Shown here: piece by piece, positions 1 through 6,642 of the stretch
Position numbering within the stretch: position 1 is the stretch's first letter
Layout: each line of letters begins with the position of its first letter
DNA from: Kiritimatiellia bacterium
GTDB taxonomy: Bacteria > Verrucomicrobiota > Kiritimatiellia > UBA8416
Reading direction: 5' to 3'
DNA length: 9,931 nucleotides
Assembly (NCBI GenBank): GCA_007126175.1
Contig: SLBU01000013.1
Span: 1-9,931, forward strand
The notes under the pieces: generated by a model
The model's input: only the letters and a program-made list of their open reading frames with translations
Databases searched by the model: none
What the model was told of the DNA's origin: nothing
Program-made: the position numbers and the translations under genes

Positions 1-2
1 GC

Positions 3-776
3 AGCTTCTTTGATAAGATGGTTGCGTTTGCCCAAGGGGTTGGATCGAAAGGGTTGGCCTATCTGGTTTGGCAGGATGGCGCGGTAAAGGGACCGATCTT
101 CAAGTTCCTGCAACCCGCGGATCTGGAGGCGCTCGCCGCGCGCTGCGGCATGGAGGATGGCGATGTGTTGTTCTTTGTGAGCGACAAGGAGGGGCCAGCC
201 AGTCGGATTGCCGGGGAGGTCCGCACAAAGCTGGGGCACGATTTGGATTTGATTCCGAGCGGCATCTATCGTTTTTGCTGGATCGTGGACTTTCCGATGT
301 TTGCCTATGAGGAGGAGATGGGGCGTGTCGGGTTTTCGCATAATCCGTTTTCGATGCCACAGGGCGGGATGGAGGCGTTGGAGCAGAAGGATCCGCTCGA
401 TATCCTGGCGTATCAGTATGACATTGTGTGTAATGGCTGCGAGTTGTCCAGTGGCGCGATCCGGAATCATTTGCCAGAAGTAATGTATAAGGCATTTGAG
501 ATTGCGGGCTACCCGCCTGAGACGGTGGATGAACGTTTTGGTGCACTGATTCGTGCGTTCCGCCTGGGGGCACCGCCGCATGGGGGGCTGGCGCCCGGGG
601 TGGATCGGATCGTGATGCTGCTGGCACAGGAGACCAATATTCGGGAGGTCATTGCTTTTCCGATGAATCAGCGGGCACAGGATCTGATGATGGATGCCCC
701 GAGCCCGGTACACGAGAAGCAGCTTCGGGAGTTGCACATTCGTTTGCAACTGCCGCGTGCGGAGGTGCGGGACTGA
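3..776 (+). CDS. aspS: Aspartyl-tRNA synthetase, C-terminal part (5' end outside window)
   Basis: Class II aminoacyl-tRNA synthetase that attaches aspartate to tRNA-Asp in the cytoplasm. The reading frame is open to the left edge (first full codon at base 3), so the tRNA anticodon-binding domain and catalytic motifs 1 and 2 lie upstream. What remains is the end of the GAD insertion domain of bacterial-type AspRS (about the first 85 residues) and then the rest of the catalytic core. Visible landmarks are [35 protein letters not shown] and motif 3, [13 protein letters not shown] (bases 585-623), whose Arg binds ATP. The GAD insertion marks the bacterial rather than the archaeal/eukaryotic type. 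Whether the enzyme is discriminating or also charges tRNA-Asn cannot be told, because the deciding residues are in the missing N-terminal part. The stop is TGA at 774-776. Confidence 0.97.
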   Translation, partial: SFFDKMVAFAQGVGSKGLAYLVWQDGAVKGPIFKFLQPADLEALAARCGMEDGDVLFFVSDKEGPASRIAGEVRTKLGHDLDLIPSGIYRFCWIVDFPMFAYEEEMGRVGFSHNPFSMPQGGMEALEQKDPLDILAYQYDIVCNGCELSSGAIRNHLPEVMYKAFEIAGYPPETVDERFGALIRAFRLGAPPHGGLAPGVDRIVMLLAQETNIREVIAFPMNQRAQDLMMDAPSPVHEKQLRELHIRLQLPRAEVRD

Positions 777-787
777 GCGCCGCCTCA

Positions 788-824
788 GGGGGGAATGCGC
801 TGGACGGCATGGGGGGAATGCGCT
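788..824. repeat. Two perfect 14-bp direct repeats in the aspS/STAS spacer
   Basis: The 14-mer GGGGGGAATGCGCT occurs at 788-801 and again at 811-824, a period of 23 bases with 9 bases between copies. A related shorter match, GGCATGGGGG, occurs at 806-815 and 853-862. Both 14-mer copies lie in the 93-base non-coding spacer after aspS. I cannot assign a function. A two-site protein-binding region or a local duplication are both possible. Confidence 0.6.
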
Positions 825-846
825 ACGCTGGGCATATTTGTAGCGC
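820..846. repeat. Inverted repeat (hairpin potential) downstream of aspS
   Basis: GCGCTAC at 820-826 is the exact reverse complement of GTAGCGC at 840-846, with a 13-base loop. Only TTT follows, so it is at best a weak intrinsic terminator for aspS. It could also be a regulatory hairpin in the leader of the STAS gene. Its position supports reading this stretch as non-coding and starting the STAS gene at 870. Confidence 0.4.
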
Positions 847-857
847 TTTATGGGCAT

Positions 858-862
858 GGGGG
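858..862 (+). promoter_or_regulatory. Putative ribosome binding site for the STAS gene
   Basis: A run of five G lies 7 bases before the TTG at 870. It is a poor match to AGGAGG. The in-frame ATG at 795 has its G-run only one base upstream, which is too close to work as a ribosome binding site. Confidence 0.4.
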
Positions 863-869
863 TGTTTTT

Positions 870-1382
870 TTGAGTGATCGTTTGCTGGTTGCAGTTCATG
901 ACAAGCAGGCTTTTGTAAAACCGGTTGGGCGGGCTACGTTCAAGCTGGCGCCAGCCTTGAAACGCTTCAGTGTGTCCGTCATCAGCAAGGGGTGTCGGAC
1001 CCTGCAGTTCAATATGTCTGAATGCACAACGCTCGACAGCACGTTCATGGGGGTTCTGGCAGGGATTGCGATGTGGCCGTTGGGGGGCGACGAGAAGATA
1101 CAGGTGACGTTGCGGGGGCTAAATGCGCGCACGCATTCGATGCTGGCTACGCTGGGGCTTGAGCGAATCATCACATGCTATGATCGTGATGAAACGGAGG
1201 AGCCTGCTTTTGTTCCGGAGGACGAAGTGCAGGAAATGAAGCACGTTGCCGGCAAGGACGAGACCTTGGAGACCATGCGGGCGGCGCATCAAGATCTGGT
1301 GCGTGTGGATGGTGGGAATGCGAAACGGTTCTGTGATGTCCTGACCTATCTGGATCAGGAAATCAAGCGTGCGGATGATTGA
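870..1382 (+). CDS. STAS-domain protein (anti-sigma factor antagonist-like)
   Basis: A 170-residue cytoplasmic protein when started at TTG 870. The ATG at 795 would add 25 residues encoded by the repeat-bearing spacer, and these look non-coding. Residues 5 to about 100 read as a STAS domain. The signature LDSTFMGVLAG (55-65) is the loop and helix that carries the phosphorylated residue in SpoIIAA/RsbV proteins. By that comparison Ser57 or Thr58 is the likely phosphoacceptor, with Thr58 at the classical site. Such proteins bind an anti-sigma kinase when unphosphorylated, which frees a sigma factor. About 70 residues follow the domain; they are charged and probably helical, and I do not recognise them. 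No partner kinase, phosphatase or sigma factor is nearby, so the target is unknown. The STAS assignment is firm from the motif, but the signalling role is inference. Confidence 0.8.
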   Translation: MSDRLLVAVHDKQAFVKPVGRATFKLAPALKRFSVSVISKGCRTLQFNMSECTTLDSTFMGVLAGIAMWPLGGDEKIQVTLRGLNARTHSMLATLGLERIITCYDRDETEEPAFVPEDEVQEMKHVAGKDETLETMRAAHQDLVRVDGGNAKRFCDVLTYLDQEIKRADD

Positions 1383-1417
1383 TCCAGCTAGGTGCAGCAC
1401 AACACGGATGGGAGCTG

Positions 1418-1433
1418 CCGGCAATGCTGCCGG
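1418..1433 (+). repeat. Small hairpin / direct repeat in the dnaX leader
   Basis: CCGGCA (1418-1423) and TGCCGG (1428-1433) can pair around a 4-base loop. The same bases also form a direct repeat, GCTGCCGG, at 1414-1421 and 1426-1433. No T-run follows, so it is not an intrinsic terminator. It sits 8 bases before the dnaX ribosome binding site. Confidence 0.3.
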
Positions 1434-1441
1434 GATGATCT

Positions 1442-1446
1442 GGAGG
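1442..1446 (+). promoter_or_regulatory. Ribosome binding site deciding the dnaX start
   Basis: GGAGG lies 8 bases before the ATG at 1455. This favours that start over the in-frame GTG at 1392, which would add 21 residues unlike any DnaX N-terminus. Confidence 0.75.
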
Positions 1447-1454
1447 CTACGGTA

Positions 1455-3203
1455 ATGGGGTATGAAGCATTGGCGCGCAAGTGGCGCCCGAAACAGTTTG
1501 GCGATGTAGTGGGGCAGGAGCATGTTACGCGTACGCTCTGCAATGCGATTCGCAATGGGCGGTTGCATCATGCATATCTTTTCGTGGGGCCGCGCGGTAT
1601 CGGTAAGACCTCGATTGCACGCATTTTTGCGAAGGCATTGTGCTGTGAGAACGGGGGTCCGACGGAGACGCCCTGCGATCGTTGTTCGAGTTGTTTGGAA
1701 ATTGCGGCCGGCAACAGTCTGGATGTGATTGAGATCGATGGCGCGTCCAATAACAATGTGGAGCAGGTGCGTGAGCTGCGCGATACGGTAAAGTTTGCAC
1801 CGGTTCGGGGGGCGTTCAAGATCTACTTGATCGACGAGGTGCACATGCTCTCGGCAGGTGCTTTCAATGCTTTGTTAAAAACGCTGGAAGAGCCGCCGTC
1901 GCACGTAAAGTTCATCTTTGCGACGACCGAACCGGAAAAGGTGCTGCCGACGATTATTTCGCGCTGCCAGCGCTTTGATCTGCGGCGGATTCCGGTGGGG
2001 CAGATTGTGGATCGGTTGACGCAGATCGTGGAATCGGATCAGGTGCGTGCGGAGCCCGATGCGCTGCTCGCGGTTGCCCGTGGCGCGGAAGGGGGGCTGC
2101 GTGATGCCGAGTCGGCGTTGGATCAATTGATTGCGTTTACGGGCAATACGATCACGGAGGCCGATGTGCTGGCGGTGTTTGGGTTGGTGTCGCGCGAGAC
2201 GATCGAGCGTCTGGTGGATGGCATTCTCGAAGGGGATATTCGCGTGCTTCTACGGATCACGGGGGACTTGGATGACGCGGGTAAGGATTTGCAGCGGTTA
2301 TTGGTGGAATTGATCGGGTATTTTCGGAATCTGCTGGTATGTTTACATGTGGAGAATCCTGGCAAGGAGTTGGCGTTGCCCGCGGAGCAGGTTTCGGTGT
2401 TGGAGGGGCAGGTCGGTAAGAGTAATACGGGTCGGCTTTTGCGGGTGGTGACGATGCTGTCGGATGCGGAAGATCGGATGCGGTATGCGTTATCGCGCCG
2501 GGTACTGTTGGAGACGGTGCTGATCCGTTGTGCGCGTGCGGCGACGGTTGTTACGTTGGAAGAGATTCTGGAGAAGATTCAGGCATTGCGGGAGGACGGT
2601 GGTGGCGTTGGGCGAGGACCTGTGGCAGCCCGGGGTGTGAGGCAGGAGGTGGATTTTCGTTCGCGGGCCGTTGCATCGGCACCTTCGTCGGTAGCGCGCG
2701 AGCTTGAAGAGGCGCCTGCTGCGCCCGCGGCGTTGCCGCTGGGTGTGGCCGAGTCGGATTTGCATATGATGGCGCGTTTGCAGGCCTGTTGGCCGGAGGT
2801 AGTCAAGCGGGTCAGTAAGATCGCGGTTGGTTCGGCTGCTGCGCTGATGGATCTGGTTCCGCTGGAGGTGGAGGGGGATCATGTGGTGTTGGGGTATCCG
2901 CTGGAATTCCGGGAACGGATGGAAGTGTTGCGGCATACGCGCCTGCAGTCAGGGTTACATCAGATTTTGCGTCGTTATCTGGATCGCGATGTGGTTGTGC
3001 GTCTGCAGGGGTTTGATGGTCCTGCCCCTGCGGTGGAGGTGCCCGCCGCGATTGCGGAAAGTGTGGTTTGTGAAAATACGGGGGCGGGGGCGCATGCTTC
3101 GTCGAGTCGGAACTCGCGTGCGGCTTGGTACCAGGATCCCCATGTACAAGCGGTTTTAGAAGCGTTCAATGGAGAGGTTGCGGATATCCGGGGCGTGTCA
3201 TAG
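1455..3203 (+). CDS. dnaX: DNA polymerase III subunit gamma/tau (clamp-loader ATPase)
   Basis: A 582-residue AAA+ ATPase of the clamp loader, which opens the DnaN sliding clamp and places it on primed DNA at the replication fork. It begins MGYEALARKWRPKQF, the usual DnaX N-terminus. Walker A is GPRGIGKTS (45-53). A zinc module follows with Cys64, Cys74, Cys77 and Cys80. Walker B/DExH is IYLIDEVHML (123-132), the SRC motif holding the arginine finger is at 169-171, and GLRDAESALDQLI is the sensor-2 region. A low-complexity Ala/Pro/Arg linker precedes a C-terminal domain, and the extreme end (DPHVQAVLEAFNGEV) matches the conserved tail of many bacterial DnaX proteins. E. coli tau is 643 residues. 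I saw no A-AAA-AAG slippery site, so a separate short gamma form made by frameshifting is not evident. It is followed by ybaB and recR, a common bacterial arrangement. Confidence 0.97.
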   Translation: MGYEALARKWRPKQFGDVVGQEHVTRTLCNAIRNGRLHHAYLFVGPRGIGKTSIARIFAKALCCENGGPTETPCDRCSSCLEIAAGNSLDVIEIDGASNNNVEQVRELRDTVKFAPVRGAFKIYLIDEVHMLSAGAFNALLKTLEEPPSHVKFIFATTEPEKVLPTIISRCQRFDLRRIPVGQIVDRLTQIVESDQVRAEPDALLAVARGAEGGLRDAESALDQLIAFTGNTITEADVLAVFGLVSRETIERLVDGILEGDIRVLLRITGDLDDAGKDLQRLLVELIGYFRNLLVCLHVENPGKELALPAEQVSVLEGQVGKSNTGRLLRVVTMLSDAEDRMRYALSRRVLLETVLIRCARAATVVTLEEILEKIQALREDGGGVGRGPVAARGVRQEVDFRSRAVASAPSSVARELEEAPAAPAALPLGVAESDLHMMARLQACWPEVVKRVSKIAVGSAAALMDLVPLEVEGDHVVLGYPLEFRERMEVLRHTRLQSGLHQILRRYLDRDVVVRLQGFDGPAPAVEVPAAIAESVVCENTGAGAHASSSRNSRAAWYQDPHVQAVLEAFNGEVADIRGVS

Positions 3204-3250
3204 CATGCACGGAAATTGTCAATATTAAGAGATAAAAGGAGAATACGATC

Positions 3251-3577
3251 ATGGCGAATATGATGAAAATGATGCAGCAGGCTGCCGGTATGCGCAAGCA
3301 GATGAAGAAGATGCAGAAGGAGCTTGAGAAGAAGGTGGTCGAGGTCAAGAGCAATAATGGCAAGATTACGGTTTCGGCGCGTGGGGACATGAGCATTAAG
3401 AGTATTACGATCGACCCCTCTGCGTTGGAAGAGTTGAAACTCGAGCGTGTGGAGAAGATCCTGTTGACGACGGTGAATGCGGCGTTGAATGCCGCCAAGA
3501 AGACCGCGGGGACGGAGATGTCCAAGATGCAAGGGGGGCTTGGGGGATTATCAGAAATGATGGGTAACCTAGGGTAG
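3251..3577 (+). CDS. ybaB: YbaB/EbfC family nucleoid-associated protein
   Basis: A 108-residue cytoplasmic protein of the YbaB/EbfC family. These are small dimeric DNA-binding proteins linked to nucleoid structure and, by gene neighbourhood, to RecR-dependent repair. The N-terminal segment (1-30), rich in Met and Lys, is the long amphipathic helix typical of the family. The core KITVSARGDMSIKSITIDPSA (about 38-58) and the Met/Gly-rich tail are also typical, and the length is normal. AAAGGAG at 3235-3241 sits 9 bases before the ATG. The 47-base gap after dnaX is the last real gap before a long run of touching genes. It is more AT-rich than its surroundings, but I see no well-spaced promoter in it. 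recR begins 3 bases after the stop. Confidence 0.95.
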   Translation: MANMMKMMQQAAGMRKQMKKMQKELEKKVVEVKSNNGKITVSARGDMSIKSITIDPSALEELKLERVEKILLTTVNAALNAAKKTAGTEMSKMQGGLGGLSEMMGNLG

Positions 3578-3580
3578 GGC

Positions 3581-4180
3581 ATGAGTTTGGAGGCACTGGA
3601 AAAGCTCACGGAAGCCTTGAGTCGGTTGCCAGGGATCGGTCGTCGCTCTGCGGGACGAATGGCGGTGAAGTTGGCCGCTGAGCCGGATCGGATGGCGGCG
3701 GCATTGGTATCTGCGTTGGACCAGGTTCGGCGTGAGGTCCGGTTTTGCGGGACGTGTGGAGCCTTGACCTCGGTGGATCGTGATCCGTGTGTTTATTGTA
3801 CCGACGCAGGTCGTGATCATACGTTGCTTTGTGTGGTGGAAGATCCTGCGGACATTGATGCGATTGAAGAAACCGGTGCGTTTGCGGGGCGTTATCATGT
3901 GTTGCTGGGGCGCATCTCGCCGTTACGTGGGGAAGGGCCGAATGACATCCGGTTGCGTGCGCTGATCAAACGTGTACGGGAAGAGGGGGTTCGTGAGGTG
4001 GTATTGGCGTTGAACACCGATTTGGAGGGCGAAGCAACGGCCGGGTTGGTTCGTGCGCTGTTGCGCGAGCGCGGGGTGAGGGTTACGCATCCGGCCTATG
4101 GGATCCCTGCCGGGAGTGGGGTGCGTTTTGCCGATGCGGTAACGTTGGGCCGCGCGTTGGAAGGAAGGCGGGAGGCATGA
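3581..4180 (+). CDS. recR: Recombination mediator protein RecR
   Basis: A 199-residue protein that, with RecO (and RecF), loads RecA on SSB-coated single-stranded DNA during gap repair. Domains in order: a helix-hairpin-helix with LPGIGRRSAG (16-25); a C4 zinc finger with Cys56, Cys59, Cys70 and Cys73; a Toprim domain starting near residue 82 (VVEDPADIDAIE and LNTDLEGEATA); and the C-terminal stretch with YGIPAGSG and FADAVTLGRALEGRR. Length and order are standard. The usual GLPVGGDLEYADE motif is varied here (YGIPAGSGVRFADA), which I take as normal divergence. The start follows the ybaB stop by 3 bases, and the stop overlaps the start of yggS by 4 bases (ATGA), so the genes are probably translationally coupled. 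Confidence 0.97.
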   Translation: MSLEALEKLTEALSRLPGIGRRSAGRMAVKLAAEPDRMAAALVSALDQVRREVRFCGTCGALTSVDRDPCVYCTDAGRDHTLLCVVEDPADIDAIEETGAFAGRYHVLLGRISPLRGEGPNDIRLRALIKRVREEGVREVVLALNTDLEGEATAGLVRALLRERGVRVTHPAYGIPAGSGVRFADAVTLGRALEGRREA

Positions 4181-4881
4181 GTAACGCAATGGCAGAACGC
4201 CTGGCAGCCATTCAGGAACGGATTGCGGCGGCTTGTGCGCGCAGTGGGCGTGGGCCGGATGCGGTGGAACTGGTTGCGGTTAGCAAGACATATCCCCCCG
4301 AGGATGTTGACAGCTTGGCGCGCCTCGGTTGCCGGATCTTTGGCGAAAGTCGGGTGCAGGAAGCGGCCCAAAAGATTCCTGCATGTGCCAGTGGCCTGGA
4401 GTGGCATGGGATCGGGCACCTGCAGCGCAATAAGGTGCCGCTGGCGATTGCTCTTTTCTCGCGTCTGCATGGCGTGGATTCCTTGCGTTTGCTGGAGCGG
4501 CTGGAAACCTGTGCTGCGGAAGCGGGACGTTCGATACAGGTTTGCCTGGAAGTGAATGTGTCTGGAGAAGCGAGTAAATATGGTTTTGCTCCGGATGCGG
4601 TACCTGCGGTGCTGGACTACGTCCCTTCGTTGCGCTATGTCCAGGTGGATGGCCTGATGACGATTGCGCCCTTTACCGCGGATCCGGAGGATAGCCGCCG
4701 TCATTTTTGTCGGTTACGGGAATTGCGGGATGCATGGGTCGGTGCCTGTGGATGGCCATTGGAGGTTTTGTCGATGGGTATGTCTCATGACCTGGCGGTT
4801 GCGATCGAGGAAGGTGCAACGATGGTCCGGGTCGGCACGGCGCTGTTTGGCCCGCGGCCCAAACCGGGAGAGGATGTATGA
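4177..4881 (+). CDS. yggS: YggS/PLPBP family pyridoxal 5'-phosphate homeostasis protein
   Basis: A 234-residue single-domain TIM-barrel protein of the alanine-racemase fold-III class, which binds PLP but has no known catalytic activity and keeps vitamin B6 and amino-acid/keto-acid pools balanced. The PLP lysine is Lys37 in VAVSKTYP. Other family hallmarks are FGESRVQEA (55-63; more often FGENYVQE), HGIGHLQRNK (77-86), NVSGEASKYGF (127-137), GLMTIAPF (159-166), and SMGMSHD (199-205) with the phosphate-binding end VRVGTALFG (217-225). Full length. It overlaps recR by 4 bases and the next gene by 4 bases. In many bacteria yggS neighbours yggT, proC or cell-division genes, so sitting after recR is less usual. 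Confidence 0.96.
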   Translation: MSNAMAERLAAIQERIAAACARSGRGPDAVELVAVSKTYPPEDVDSLARLGCRIFGESRVQEAAQKIPACASGLEWHGIGHLQRNKVPLAIALFSRLHGVDSLRLLERLETCAAEAGRSIQVCLEVNVSGEASKYGFAPDAVPAVLDYVPSLRYVQVDGLMTIAPFTADPEDSRRHFCRLRELRDAWVGACGWPLEVLSMGMSHDLAVAIEEGATMVRVGTALFGPRPKPGEDV

Positions 4882-5591
4882 AAATGGTTTCAGGGCGGCG
4901 CGGGGGGCTTTTGCAGGGCTGGCTGTTTTTACTGCTGGTGCTGCTGTTGATTCTGGCCGTGACGGGCTGGTTTGTTGCGCGTTCGGATGGGTTTCGTGCG
5001 CTGGTGGCCGGGCGGATCTCTGACCGGACCGGTCTCGACGTACACATTACTGACAGCTACGTGGGCTGGCCTTATGTACTGGTGTTACGTGGTGTGGAAA
5101 CGTCCGCAGCGGGTGAGGCCGGTTTCCAAATTCAGGAGCTTCGATTCGGGCGTCGGCTTTGGCAATGGACTTTGCGTCTTCGTGGGGGGCGCGTGTGGTT
5201 TGATCAGGGGCTACGCGAAGATGCACCCTTTACGGTATCCCGCAGCCTGGTACGCCTGGCTGGCTTGCGCGAGGCCGGGGCGATCGATGTTATGCGGGCT
5301 ACGGCCCATCTACAGGGACGCTGGCGCGTTGCGTTGGACAACCTGGATGTTCTCTGGGTGAATGCCGAGGGTGTCCCGGTGGCATCCGTGCGGCAGTTGC
5401 AGTTTCAGATGGAACCTGTGGATGTACCCTCTGGGCGCATGTATTATTACCGGATCGCTTATCCGGGGGTGGCCGAGAATGCGCTGGGTTCGATTCGCAA
5501 TCTCGAGTGGGAATGGTTGACGCGTGGCGGGGATGATTATGTGGAGATCCTGCGCAATGGGGTTCTACCACCCGTGGCATTTTCCGAATGA
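4878..5591 (+). CDS. Membrane-anchored protein of unknown function, AsmA/TamB-like N-terminus
   Basis: I do not recognise a named family. The 237-residue protein has a short Arg/Lys-rich N-tail, one strong hydrophobic segment (about 12-33, mostly Leu/Val) and then a soluble part expected in the periplasm. The part after the membrane segment follows a pattern familiar from AsmA, TamB and DUF748-type proteins: a short helix (FRALVAGRISDRTGLDV), then alternating strands of the form 'l.l.gv....g....i.elrfg......l.lrggrvwf'. Those families are usually much longer (600 residues or more), so this would be a minimal version or an independent design. The start overlaps the yggS stop by 4 bases. Its stop lies 16 bases before the heptose kinase, so it leads into the LPS block. 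A role in the envelope or in lipid/LPS handling is inference from position and topology only. Confidence 0.7.
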   Translation: MKMVSGRRGGLLQGWLFLLLVLLLILAVTGWFVARSDGFRALVAGRISDRTGLDVHITDSYVGWPYVLVLRGVETSAAGEAGFQIQELRFGRRLWQWTLRLRGGRVWFDQGLREDAPFTVSRSLVRLAGLREAGAIDVMRATAHLQGRWRVALDNLDVLWVNAEGVPVASVRQLQFQMEPVDVPSGRMYYYRIAYPGVAENALGSIRNLEWEWLTRGGDDYVEILRNGVLPPVAFSE

Positions 5592-5600
5592 GAGGAAAGG
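5591..5600 (+). promoter_or_regulatory. Ribosome binding site deciding the rfaE1 start
   Basis: AGAGGAAAGG ends 7 bases before the ATG at 5608. It supports that start rather than the in-frame ATG at 5524, which lies inside the preceding gene and would add 28 residues absent from the family. Confidence 0.7.
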
Positions 5601-5607
5601 GTTGTCT

Positions 5608-6642
5608 ATGTTGACGAGAGCACGCGCCGCAGAGCTACTAGGTATTTTTCCGCGGCTACGAATCCTGGTGGCGGGCGACATGATGTTGGACCGATATGTT
5701 TTTGGTACAGTTGAGCGTATTTCGCCAGAGGCTCCGGTGCCCGTGTTGCATGTGCATCGTGAGGAATCGCGACCGGGGGGGGCGAGTAATGTGGCCCTGA
5801 ATATCCAGTCGCTGGGTGCGATGGGCTTGGTGTGCGGGGTAACGGGAGAGGATGCTGCTGGGGATGAGCTCGAACGGGTGTTGGGGGCAGCAGGTTTGCC
5901 GGTTACGGGTATCGTACGTGTAGAGAGCGTGCAGACAACGGTGAAGACGCGCGTCATTGCTGACCGGCAGCAGATTGTGCGGGTGGATCGGGAGTCGACG
6001 CCGGCGGAATTTGGTGCGGTTGGGGCGGAGTTGCGGGATCGTGTGGCTGCCTGTGCCGAGGATGTGGACGCGGTGCTGATTGAGGATTATGGCAAAGGCG
6101 TTGTGGATCAGACCCTTGTGGATGTTCTGCTGGCGTCGGCTGCCGTGCGCGGCATTCCGGCCGGGTTTGATCCTAAAGATAACCATCAGTTGCAGATTCC
6201 CTGGATGACGGTGGCAACGCCAAATTACCGCGAGGCTTGCATGGCCGCGGGTATAGCGGAGCAACCGCTATCGGTGGGCGATGGGGGGGCGATTCCTGCG
6301 GGCCTTCGCGATACGGGTGCGGTTCTGGCTGGGCGTTGGCAAACGGAGTGCTTGATGATTACGCTCGGACCACGTGGGGTTTATGTGCGGCCAGCGGAGG
6401 GTGACGAACAGATTCTGCCGACGCAAGCGCGTGCGGTGTTCGATGTTTCGGGGGCGGGGGATACCTTCATTGCCACGGCCGTGCTTTCGCTTGCAGCGGG
6501 GGCGAGCTATGCGGAAGCGGCGCAGATGGCCAACTATGCCTCGGGGGTCGTTGTGGGGAAAGTGGGAACCGCGACCTGCAATAGGGGGGAATTACTTGAT
6601 TTTGTCGAGCAATGTGAAGAGACGGGGGCCACATGCGTGTGA
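5608..6642 (+). CDS. rfaE1: D-glycero-beta-D-manno-heptose-7-phosphate kinase (stand-alone)
   Basis: A 344-residue PfkB/ribokinase-family sugar kinase. It is assigned to the RfaE domain I (HldA) group, which phosphorylates D-glycero-beta-D-manno-heptose 7-phosphate at C1 on the way to ADP-heptose for the LPS inner core. Support comes from the N-terminal motif GDMMLDRYVFG followed by VERISPEAPVPVL (35-47), which is diagnostic of RfaE. Other support is the substrate-side GGASNVA (57-63), VRVDRE, the FDPKDN motif, and the PfkB catalytic signature DVSGAGDTF (279-287) with Asp285 as the general base. E. coli HldE fuses this kinase to a C-terminal nucleotidyltransferase; here the protein ends after the kinase. 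The adenylyltransferase (RfaE2/HldC) must therefore be encoded elsewhere if ADP-heptose is made. It overlaps kdsB by 10 bases. Confidence 0.92.
   Translation: MLTRARAAELLGIFPRLRILVAGDMMLDRYVFGTVERISPEAPVPVLHVHREESRPGGASNVALNIQSLGAMGLVCGVTGEDAAGDELERVLGAAGLPVTGIVRVESVQTTVKTRVIADRQQIVRVDRESTPAEFGAVGAELRDRVAACAEDVDAVLIEDYGKGVVDQTLVDVLLASAAVRGIPAGFDPKDNHQLQIPWMTVATPNYREACMAAGIAEQPLSVGDGGAIPAGLRDTGAVLAGRWQTECLMITLGPRGVYVRPAEGDEQILPTQARAVFDVSGAGDTFIATAVLSLAAGASYAEAAQMANYASGVVVGKVGTATCNRGELLDFVEQCEETGATCV

Noticed and set aside
100..627. Minus-strand frame (175 codons) opposite aspS.
   Set aside because: Pro/Ser/Arg/His-rich shadow of a strongly conserved synthetase; no start context or domain.
788..862. 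A standard G-quadruplex in the aspS-STAS spacer.
   Set aside because: G-runs exist, but the loops are 17, 13 and 19 bases, outside the usual range. Kept only as one possibility within the spacer finding.
1383..1454. Possible SRP RNA (4.5S, ffs) upstream of dnaX, a known location in some bacteria; GCCGGGATGATCTGG looked faintly similar to the E. coli 3' end.
   Set aside because: The gap is only 72 bases and lacks the conserved GGAAGCAGCC core of domain IV. The rest does not pair as required.
1119..1844. Long open frame on the minus strand (241 codons) across the end of the STAS gene and the start of dnaX.
   Set aside because: It runs opposite well-supported genes, has an Arg/His-rich composition typical of antisense frames in GC-rich DNA, and shows no family motif.
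1455..3203. Programmed frameshift in dnaX making a short gamma subunit.
   Set aside because: No A-AAA-AAG or similar heptamer with a downstream stem was found. The only A5 run (near 1877) lies inside the conserved ATPase core, where a shift would destroy the protein.
3204..3250. Possible promoter before ybaB: TTGTCA at 3216-3221 and an AT-rich stretch.
   Set aside because: The best -10-like hexamer (TAAAAG at 3233) is only 11 bases downstream, too close for a sigma-70 promoter. AT-richness alone is not enough.
4096..4704. Minus-strand frame (202 codons) opposite recR and yggS.
   Set aside because: Shadow of two conserved genes, with no recognisable motif.
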